64,000 nucleotides of DNA from Allorhizobium ampelinum S4. GTDB lineage: Bacteria; Pseudomonadota; Alphaproteobacteria; Rhizobiales; Rhizobiaceae. The position numbers and the translations under genes are program-made. The notes under the pieces are model-generated. The model ran no database searches and was not told where the DNA came from. It saw only the letters and a program-made list of their open reading frames with translations. The stretch covers positions 2,483,001-2,547,000 of the forward strand of contig NC_011989.1 of NCBI RefSeq assembly GCF_000016285.1, written 5' to 3'. Of this stretch, positions 58,523 to 64,000 are shown piece by piece (position 1 is the first letter of the stretch; each line of letters opens with the position of its first letter).

Positions 58523-58805
58523 TCTGTTTCTCCAGTGCATCGGCACGCTGATTGGCGGCCTCGATCTGATCACGGGCGGCGTCCTGCGCTGCCATGGTTT
58601 GCTTGAGGGTCTCGGCAATCTTGGCCTGGGCCTGCGCGTTCGATGTCTCGATCTCGCCTTTCCAATAAGCATCGCGCTCGTTGCGGGCAGCGCTGGCGGC
58701 CTTATCGATCATGCCGTCGATTGTGCCGATCGCAGCCACTCCGCCCCAGATGATGGCGGCAAGAGCCGCAAGGGCAGCCAGGCCGGCGATAACGTAACGG
58801 CTCAT
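58452..58805 (-). CDS. Rz-like spanin, prophage 2
   Basis: 117 residues, same layout as at 34,231: one membrane helix (YVIAGLAALAALAAIIWGG) and a periplasmic coiled coil ending QRADALEKQNASLPDDGTG. Differences fall in the middle (GMIDKAASAARNERDAYWK), which does not encode Rz1. Confidence 0.8.
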   Translation of the reverse strand: MSRYVIAGLAALAALAAIIWGGVAAIGTIDGMIDKAASAARNERDAYWKGEIETSNAQAQAKIAETLKQTMAAQDAARDQIEAANQRADALEKQNASLPDDGTGGIGRDRVRLLNQR

Positions 58806-59074
58806 GACTGACCTCCGGCGGGAGGCTCAAGGCACGGCGGATCCGGCTTTACACCCCGCGTCATTGCCCGCATGTCCAGAGAGCCGAAGGCACGATGCAC
58901 ACCCAGCAGCGCAACGATCAGGCCGACCATGCTTGGCACTGTGACATTTCCGAACGCCACGGCCTGGTCAGAGCCAAGGCAAGCGGCGATGGTGAGCGCC
59001 AGGATGACAGTCCAGGCCAAGGCACCGGAACACCAGAGCCATTGCTTGGACGTGGTGTAGGACGGCTTTTGCAT
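58802..59074 (-). CDS. Holin-like two-TM protein, prophage 2
   Basis: 90 residues, differing from the copy at 34,581 at only a handful of positions (for example QKPSYTTSKQW start and LALTIAACLGSDQAVAF). Confidence 0.65.
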   Translation of the reverse strand: MQKPSYTTSKQWLWCSGALAWTVILALTIAACLGSDQAVAFGNVTVPSMVGLIVALLGVHRAFGSLDMRAMTRGVKPDPPCLEPPAGGQS

Positions 59075-59250
59075 CAGTCGTCACTCCATGTCTGGCTGAC
59101 CATCCAGGCGAAGGGGATGGCCAGCAAACCGCAGGCAACCGCGTGCAAAAAGCCTGTGCCGATGACCCAGCCTGAAGCGACGGAGACAAACAGGTAGACG
59201 GCGACGAACAGCACCGTCATCCCGATCTTGCGTTTGAGGCTGATCTTCAT
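59074..59250 (-). CDS. Short lysis-cassette membrane protein (58 aa), prophage 2
   Basis: MKISLKRKIGMTVLFVAVYL start, ending QTWSDD. Same length and overlaps as the gene at 34,853; substitutions are conservative (Ala/Val, Ile/Val, Ala/Thr). This conservation across both prophages argues that the frame is a real gene. Confidence 0.75.
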   Translation of the reverse strand: MKISLKRKIGMTVLFVAVYLFVSVASGWVIGTGFLHAVACGLLAIPFAWMVSQTWSDD

Positions 59251-59753
59251 ACGATCGCCGCCTGAAAATGCATGCCGTCACGGCGTTGCGGCGACCAGCG
59301 TCCACCCCAGATCCAGTTCTCGGCTTCAAAGGCTTCGACAACGCGCGGGTCCATGTCCGGCGTCGGATCGCCAAGCGCATTGTGTGTCGGGTCCATATCG
59401 ACGGCGCAGCCATAGGCATGCATGGAGAGAGCGGCCTTGCCCCGCATCAGCCGCCAGTTATAGCCACCACCGATCAGATGCAGGTTCTTGGCTTCAATGG
59501 TCTTCTGGGACTTGCCGAACACATCCCAGATATTGCCGAGGACGCGACCGAGGCTGCCAGCGACCTTGGTGTGGACGCGGAACGATTTAAGCGGGATGGT
59601 TTTGTCCCAGGCCGCTACGGCCCTCCACGGGATTGGAACAAGGACCAGGCTTGCCCTTTCCCAGGCTGGATCAGGTCCGGCAACGCCTTTGGAGATTTTG
59701 AGGTTCTTGCCGTAGAAATCGGCAGCGGCAGACTGTTGAGGCCAATTGGTCAT
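59247..59753 (-). CDS. Endolysin, M15-type peptidase, prophage 2
   Basis: 168 residues from the ATG at 59,753. Zinc motifs SMHAYGCAVDMDPTHN and DGMHFQ are kept. The upstream sequence ttatgctggg is a better -10-like match than in prophage 1. Confidence 0.85.
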   Translation of the reverse strand: MTNWPQQSAAADFYGKNLKISKGVAGPDPAWERASLVLVPIPWRAVAAWDKTIPLKSFRVHTKVAGSLGRVLGNIWDVFGKSQKTIEAKNLHLIGGGYNWRLMRGKAALSMHAYGCAVDMDPTHNALGDPTPDMDPRVVEAFEAENWIWGGRWSPQRRDGMHFQAAIV

Positions 59754-59770
59754 GATCGTTCCCAGCATAA

Positions 59771-59794
59771 GAAAACAGCCGGGCAAGACCGGCT
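59771..59794 (-). terminator. Hairpin before the lysis cassette, prophage 2
   Basis: Minus strand: gccgg, tcttgc, ccggc followed by tgtttt. Counterpart of 35,551-35,574. Confidence 0.6.
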
Positions 59795-59803
59795 TTGCTG
59801 AGG

Positions 59804-59817
59804 ACGATTCTGATCGT
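59804..59817 (-). promoter_or_regulatory. Dyad, candidate Mor-like binding site, prophage 2
   Basis: acgat-N4-atcgt in the place of acgag-N5-ctcgt of prophage 1: both half-sites changed together. Confidence 0.5.
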
Positions 59818-59828
59818 TATGGGCGCAT

Positions 59829-59854
59829 CAAAACAGCCGCAAGGGTTTGCGGGT
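59829..59854 (-). terminator. Recurrent phage hairpin, copy 4
   Basis: ccgcaa and ttgcgg pair perfectly around gggt, next to aaaacag. Relative to the copy at 35,609 two stem pairs are exchanged with their partners (G-C to C-G and T-A to A-T), so pairing was selected. Confidence 0.65.
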
Positions 59855-60213
59855 CAGAGGCCGAAAAGGTCGAGTTGAGAGCTTTCGCCGGCTTTAAGCC
59901 AGTTGCGAATGGTGACATCGGTGGTGTGAAGTTCCCGGGCGATGTCGTTGGTGGTGAAGCCCTTATTATACTTTAAATGGGCGGCAATAAAGGGCTTTCC
60001 GGTCGGGCAGCGGAACCCGCCGGGACCGATATGTCGGGCAAGTTCAGTTGCCGCCACCTTGCCGATCGCCCGCGCCACCGGCGAACGATCCTGCGGGTTT
60101 TCCGAGAGATAGACGTAGGACCCGCCGAAGGCCAACAGGAACTGAACGGTCTTTTCGATACCGATCGCCGTCACATAGGGCTGGATATGGGCGGGGACGC
60201 GGATCTCAGCCAC
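59854..60213 (-). CDS. Mor-like HTH regulator, prophage 2
   Basis: 119 residues using a GTG start at 60,213 (the prophage 1 copy uses ATG at the same codon). The core LLAFGGSYVYLSENPQ and the HTH frame TTNDIARELHTT are kept, but the recognition helix reads DVTIRNWLKAGE. It overlaps the GemA stop by 8 bp. Confidence 0.7.
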   Translation of the reverse strand: MAEIRVPAHIQPYVTAIGIEKTVQFLLAFGGSYVYLSENPQDRSPVARAIGKVAATELARHIGPGGFRCPTGKPFIAAHLKYNKGFTTNDIARELHTTDVTIRNWLKAGESSQLDLFGL

Positions 60214-60859
60214 GGACCTGGTCTCCTCGATCCCGGATGCGCTGGCCCAGTGCATTCATCACCATCTGCCAGTGGCTTGCCTTGAGATCGCCAATCCAGC
60301 TCACCTGTTCACCAGCAAGGGAGATAATCTCGGCATCAAAGCCCTGGCGAACCATCAGGCTGCAGCCGGGATGCAGGATCTTCCACTGCGCCCAGGCGAT
60401 CTTTGCCCCGTCGCTGGCCAGCCAATCATACCCATTGGTATTCCCAAAGCCGACGCCAGCTTCACGGGAGAGCCAACGTTTCAGACCCTCGATGGCCGAT
60501 TTCGCATCGTCGGCATGGTGCAGGAACCGGACGTGATCCAATCCGGTCTGACGGGTCACAAAGGCGATAAGGGCCGTATCCTCCCGGTTCTCAACAACAC
60601 CGAGGTTCCAGCCCGCGATCCACAACGCCTGGAGCTTCTTTGCGTACCGGCCAGCAAGCGGCTTGCGCCTGCCTGCTGCGGCCGGAGCCGGAGCAAAACC
60701 TTCACCCCGGAACACCTTCAGCACCTTCTGGCGCTCGGCCTCTGTCATGTCTTTGGCGGATGGCTTGCCGGTGATGTTTTTGAGCTTGGCCCGGTAGGTG
60801 TCCTCATCCAGGCCGAGCTGCTTCTTGGCGACGTGAATGGCGGCGATGGAGGAGGTCAT
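60206..60859 (-). CDS. gemA: GemA-like regulatory protein, prophage 2
   Basis: 217 residues from the ATG at 60,859. Very close to the prophage 1 GemA through LDHVRFLHHADDAK; differs most in the last 60 residues (GEQVSWIGDLKASHWQMV). Directly followed by the Mor-like gene, without the three-gene ASCH block. Confidence 0.85.
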   Translation of the reverse strand: MTSSIAAIHVAKKQLGLDEDTYRAKLKNITGKPSAKDMTEAERQKVLKVFRGEGFAPAPAAAGRRKPLAGRYAKKLQALWIAGWNLGVVENREDTALIAFVTRQTGLDHVRFLHHADDAKSAIEGLKRWLSREAGVGFGNTNGYDWLASDGAKIAWAQWKILHPGCSLMVRQGFDAEIISLAGEQVSWIGDLKASHWQMVMNALGQRIRDRGDQVRG

Positions 60860-61092
60860 GCCGCCCCCGCTAAATCCGCTTCCACCATCAAATGGGCCGC
60901 CGCGACCTGCGACGGCGTCGGGCATGGCTCGTTAGCGTTGATGACATTGAGGATGCCGCTCACCCCGAAGGTCGCCCCGCATTCATAGCGCACCAACAGC
61001 ATACGTTCCTGCTGTTCGGTAACGGGCATGGCGGGCTGACCGCAGACCGGGCAAGTCTTTTCACCCTTCAGCTTTGTATAAAGAGCCATCAT
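60856..61092 (-). CDS. Small zinc-finger-like early protein, prophage 2
   Basis: 78 residues; the first ATG at 61,092 has gaggag seven bases upstream. TCPVCGQPAMPV and VRYECGATFGVSG match the prophage 1 gene at 38,178, which has a longer C-terminus. Overlaps GemA by 4 bp. Confidence 0.65.
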   Translation of the reverse strand: MMALYTKLKGEKTCPVCGQPAMPVTEQQERMLLVRYECGATFGVSGILNVINANEPCPTPSQVAAAHLMVEADLAGAA

Positions 61093-61103
61093 CGCTATTC
61101 TCC

Positions 61104-61757
61104 TCACACCTTCGCCAGATCGATCGTCACCGCCTGCCAGCCATCGGCCGCACTCTGGCGCGTGTAGAACCGCACATATTCTTTGGACCCGGTCACCGTG
61201 ATCGAGTTCCGGATCGCCTCCATCGCCCGCTTCCAGCGCTGATCTTCAATGTCGAGGCGCAGAAGCATGAACAGCTCCGATTTGTTGATCTGGCCTTCCT
61301 TGTCGGTATTGAAGGCGCGCGTCACGATGGCCTGGATTTCCGGGCGGCTTTCCGCCGACCATTCCGTCAGGCATTCGTCGATCAGGCCCTTGGCGATCTG
61401 GAGCTGCGGCCCAAAGCTGATCTGGTCGGAAACCTGCACCACGACTTTCATCTTGCCATCGACGGTCTGGTAGGTCCGGTTGCCCTTCTGCCCACCAATC
61501 TTGGCACCGTATTCCTGGGCGAGCAGCGCATCGAACGCGCCGAGATCAGCTACCGTATGCCCCCGAAACCTCGCAATCCGGGCTGAAAGCTCGATGGCGT
61601 ATTTCATGATCTTGCGGACGGTCTCGTCCTGCAATTTGTCTTCCGGCTTGATATTGGCGGTCGGCAGAAGATTGCCCTTGGCATCTTCCATGAACGGCCG
61701 GCCGTTGATGATGGTGATGCCGTAATCGCTGGTTTCTTCGAGAATAATCGCTTCCAT
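61104..61757 (-). CDS. DUF3164 family protein, prophage 2
   Basis: 217 residues. Same architecture as 38,932 (RIARFRGHTVADLGAFDALL, KGNRTYQTVDGKMKVVVQVS) but clearly diverged, more than the lysis or portal genes. Confidence 0.8.
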   Translation of the reverse strand: MEAIILEETSDYGITIINGRPFMEDAKGNLLPTANIKPEDKLQDETVRKIMKYAIELSARIARFRGHTVADLGAFDALLAQEYGAKIGGQKGNRTYQTVDGKMKVVVQVSDQISFGPQLQIAKGLIDECLTEWSAESRPEIQAIVTRAFNTDKEGQINKSELFMLLRLDIEDQRWKRAMEAIRNSITVTGSKEYVRFYTRQSAADGWQAVTIDLAKV

Positions 61758-61761
61758 GTTG

Positions 61762-62043
61762 CTAATCCCTGATGGTTTTGACGGCGTTTCGAACGCCTTT
61801 TGAAGCCGCCAGGAGGGCGTTTAGCGCGCGTCTTTCATCGCGTGTGCCTTCGCTGGCTTCGTAGCGGTTAAGAGCGTGCCAGAGTGTGCGGCCCGCCTGG
61901 ATCAATGCCTGTATAGGAGGGCGGCGCAGAACGGCCGCCTCGTCCTCGCGCTCTGCCGCCCGCAGGGCCTTGATCACCAACGGACCGACGGCATCGGCCA
62001 GCTGATCGACAGGGATCTCTACGGGAACGACGAGCTTTTTCAT
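61762..62043 (-). CDS. Small early phage protein, prophage 2 (93 aa)
   Basis: Homologue of the gene at 39,590: KKLVVPVEIPVDQLADAVG start and EASEGTRDERRALNALL near the end. Function unknown. Confidence 0.65.
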   Translation of the reverse strand: MKKLVVPVEIPVDQLADAVGPLVIKALRAAEREDEAAVLRRPPIQALIQAGRTLWHALNRYEASEGTRDERRALNALLAASKGVRNAVKTIRD

Positions 62044-62369
62044 GCGGCGTCTCCACCGTCATATGGCCCGCTGCCGCAGGGATCGATGACACGAACCCGG
62101 GTTGGAAAGCGCACCACGTTACCGGCAGCGATATCGATCATCGGGCCGGGCTTGCGCCGATCCGATCCCCCCTCGCCGGCCGTCTGAAGGCGATGCTCGA
62201 GAATGCGCATTTCCTCTTCCATATCGCGCGACAGTTCTCGAACTGTCCTGAGATTGGTCAGGAGCTTGGTGACATGATCAGGTGCCAGTTGAAGACCGGT
62301 CTGCTCGAATTCGCGCAAGCGCTGGCAGATCGAGTGGATCAGATCCGAAGGACGTGGAGCGCAATTCAT
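62040..62369 (-). CDS. Small early phage protein, prophage 2 (109 aa)
   Basis: Occupies the place of 39,874. Helical (LIHSICQRLREFEQTGLQL, RTVRELSRDMEEEMRILEHR), then a Pro/Gly tail ending PYDGGDAA. Only the extreme end resembles the prophage 1 gene, so the body was probably exchanged. Confidence 0.6.
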   Translation of the reverse strand: MNCAPRPSDLIHSICQRLREFEQTGLQLAPDHVTKLLTNLRTVRELSRDMEEEMRILEHRLQTAGEGGSDRRKPGPMIDIAAGNVVRFPTRVRVIDPCGSGPYDGGDAA

Positions 62370-62650
62370 GAGCGGCCTCCGAAATCCGGCCGGATGATCT
62401 TGGCATCGGCATCCTTGGCCAGACCGGCGAACTGTTCGCTGGCCAGTTCATCGACAATCTGTCGCCCTGCTTTGCCAGCCTCCGTCAGCCGGTGAACGGC
62501 AAGCTCCTGTTCCATGTTTCTGGCAAGCCTGGTCAGGCCATCGAGAAAGTCGGCTTCCAGCAGCAGTTCCGTGGTCTGGATCGACGGCCAGTCTGCCATA
62601 CGACGAATGCGACCGACGGCAGCGTGAAGTTCCTTGTGGAGGCTGATCAT
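62366..62650 (-). CDS. Small early phage protein, prophage 2 (94 aa)
   Basis: C-terminal half VHRLTEAGKAGRQIVDELAS ending IIRPDFGGRS matches the gene at 40,152; the N-terminal half differs. Function unknown. Confidence 0.65.
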   Translation of the reverse strand: MISLHKELHAAVGRIRRMADWPSIQTTELLLEADFLDGLTRLARNMEQELAVHRLTEAGKAGRQIVDELASEQFAGLAKDADAKIIRPDFGGRS

Positions 62651-63690
62651 GCCATATCCTCCACATCGCGGTTCTTCCAGGCGGCCTGGATGAACTTGAG
62701 GCTGACCTCGGTCCCCTCACCCGTTGCCACCATCCGGGCCATACGCATGGTCTTTTCGATCTGGCGGAATGCCCCGCCCTTCATGCCAATGCCCATCAGA
62801 AACTTGATGCAGGCCGGATCGGTCACGCTCCAGGCGGCAATATAGGTTTGCAGATCCTCGGGGTATGGCTGCACCCGTTGCAGACGCTTGCCGATTCGGC
62901 TTTTCAGCTGGGCATAGGATGGCCCCTGCCTGCCTCGGGTAAAGCGGCTGTAGACCTCGGAATTGCCGACAACCGCCACCCCGCATCTGTAGACGTCAAC
63001 GAAATGACGCAGCTGGTTGAGCGCTTCATCATTCAGATGTTGGCCCTCATCGACAATCAACAAAGTGCCGTCGCCGGTGCGTTTCAGCTTGCCGCCAATG
63101 GCACGGGCCAGCCGGGCGGGGTTATTCTCCTGAACGCCCAATTGCTCGGCCAGCTCGGTCAACATGCCATGCACCGTCTTGGTGCTTTCCGAGACGGTGG
63201 CGTGATAGACATGCGGGCGCGTGTTGGTGAAATATTCGCAGGCCGCCGTCTTGCCCATGCCTGCACCCAGCGTGATCATCACCAGATCCGGGCAAATCTG
63301 CGCCCAGGTCAGGGTTTCCAACACTTCGGCAGAGCCGCGCAATTGCATGAATGAGGGCGCTTGCGGGATCATCGCGGCCACGCTGGCAGCGGCCTGCAAT
63401 GCATCCAGCCATTGTTCGATCATCGCGTTGTGGTTATCCAGCCGCCCTTCATAACGCCCGGAAAACCACTGGCTGAACGTTGCGTCCTTCATGCCTGAAC
63501 GGCGGGTGACCTCAGCCTTTGTCCAGCGGAACTGGCGGGCAACGGCAATCACCCGGTCGACCAGCTCCCACCATTTTTCGATATCGGCCTCGCTCTTGTT
63601 GGCCGAGACTTCCGGGGCCTGCAATGGCCGCTCCCACGATCCGCCATTCAGCTGACCGGTCGGGGGGCTTGTGAAAACATGTTTGTTCAT
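62647..63690 (-). CDS. MuB-like transposition ATPase, prophage 2
   Basis: 347 residues. HTH WTKAEVTRRSGMKDATFSQW, Walker A LGAGMGKTAACEYF, Walker B GTLLIVDEGQHL. Closely similar to the prophage 1 copy, with a few extra residues at the N-terminus (TSPPTGQLNGGSW). Intact. Confidence 0.9.
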   Translation of the reverse strand: MNKHVFTSPPTGQLNGGSWERPLQAPEVSANKSEADIEKWWELVDRVIAVARQFRWTKAEVTRRSGMKDATFSQWFSGRYEGRLDNHNAMIEQWLDALQAAASVAAMIPQAPSFMQLRGSAEVLETLTWAQICPDLVMITLGAGMGKTAACEYFTNTRPHVYHATVSESTKTVHGMLTELAEQLGVQENNPARLARAIGGKLKRTGDGTLLIVDEGQHLNDEALNQLRHFVDVYRCGVAVVGNSEVYSRFTRGRQGPSYAQLKSRIGKRLQRVQPYPEDLQTYIAAWSVTDPACIKFLMGIGMKGGAFRQIEKTMRMARMVATGEGTEVSLKFIQAAWKNRDVEDMA

Positions 63691-63727
63691 CTAACTATAG
63701 CTCCGTCAAATAGCCCATTCGGGCCTG

Positions 63728-64000
63728 TTATCGGGCAGTCCTAGGACTGCCCTTCTTTTTTCCGGAACCGTACGCATTACTCTTCGGCTCGTTGTTCCCG
63801 GCATCCGAAACACGCGACACCGGGCTATTCCCTCTCGGGAATTCAATGACCCCACCGCCCTGAACCAGGCCCAGCGCGCGGGAAAAACTGTCTTCGAAAT
63901 GTTGATCCGAAATCGCCTCGACCGGCGCTTCCACCTGCTGGCTGCGGGTGATTAACCGCGTCACGGCGGGCCGGATCGGCTCTGGGGTGTCCACTGGCTT
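63728..64000 (-). CDS. MuA-like transposase, C-terminal end only (runs off window)
   Basis: About 90 C-terminal residues in the same frame as the end of the prophage 1 transposase: RPAVTRLITRSQQVEAPVEA, SFSRALGLVQGGGVIEFPRG and KKKGSPRTAR. Whether the rest is intact cannot be seen. Confidence 0.9.
   Translation of the reverse strand, partial: KPVDTPEPIRPAVTRLITRSQQVEAPVEAISDQHFEDSFSRALGLVQGGGVIEFPRGNSPVSRVSDAGNNEPKSNAYGSGKKKGSPRTAR
63733..63761 (+). terminator. Plus-strand terminator-like hairpin in transposase 3' end, prophage 2
   Basis: gggcagtc pairs with gactgccc around ctag and is followed by ttctttttt; same position as 41,504-41,532 in prophage 1. Confidence 0.6.

Larger units (their letters stand above)
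52739..64000 (-). mobile_element. Mu-like prophage 2, truncated (continues beyond right edge)
   Basis: Collinear with 28.4-41.8 kb of prophage 1 and in the same orientation, from interior gpF to within the transposase. Everything downstream of gpF (protease, capsid, tail) is missing at the IS21 junction, so it cannot make virions alone. Its immunity region lies outside the window. Confidence 0.85.

Overview
The window is a high-GC alphaproteobacterial chromosome segment, most likely Rhizobiaceae (Agrobacterium/Allorhizobium/Rhizobium type). The pointers are an Omp25/Omp31-like beta-barrel porin, rhizobial-type intergenic repeats of the gcatttcc...ggaaatgc kind, and a tRNA-Ile2(CAT). The species is an inference.

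From 1 to 7.8 kb lie ordinary chromosomal genes: the end of an AGE-family sugar epimerase, small secreted proteins, a membrane-anchored thermonuclease-like protein, a cupredoxin, a MocR-type regulator divergent from an EamA/DMT exporter, an outer-membrane porin, a SIMPL-domain protein and a tRNA.

From about 8 to 48 kb lies a Mu-like transposable prophage (prophage 1), read almost entirely on the minus strand. From right to left it has: two plus-strand accessory genes and an XRE repressor (47.8-46.3 kb); a divergent 20-bp inverted-repeat operator and a Ner-like regulator; a ParB-like protein, the MuA-type DDE transposase and the MuB-type ATPase; many small early genes, DUF3164, GemA and a Mor-like activator; a lysis cassette (M15 endolysin, two small membrane proteins, nested Rz/Rz1); a DksA-like zinc finger; Mu-type terminase, portal, gpF, protease/scaffold, decoration and capsid genes; then a lambda-like long tail (tail tube, G/GT frameshift pair, tape measure, M/L/K/J-like proteins) and a tail fibre. 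It therefore combines Mu-type replication and head with a siphovirus-type tail.

From 48.2 to 50.25 kb are a DUF4365 gene overlapping a 378-residue orphan gene (a candidate accessory or defence operon) and a cut-off minus-strand reading frame. A complete IS21-family element (50,253-52,738) follows.

From 52.74 to 64 kb, in the same orientation, lies a second related Mu-like prophage (prophage 2). It begins abruptly inside its gpF gene at the IS21 edge and runs off the right side within its transposase gene. It has the same gene order as prophage 1 but lacks several small early genes and carries a clearly different large terminase. No target duplication flanks the IS, and prophage 2's protease, capsid and tail genes are absent, so IS-linked deletion or recombination probably crippled it. 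Having two related phages side by side allows comparative reading: several hairpins and dyads at the regulator/lysis junction differ by compensating base changes.
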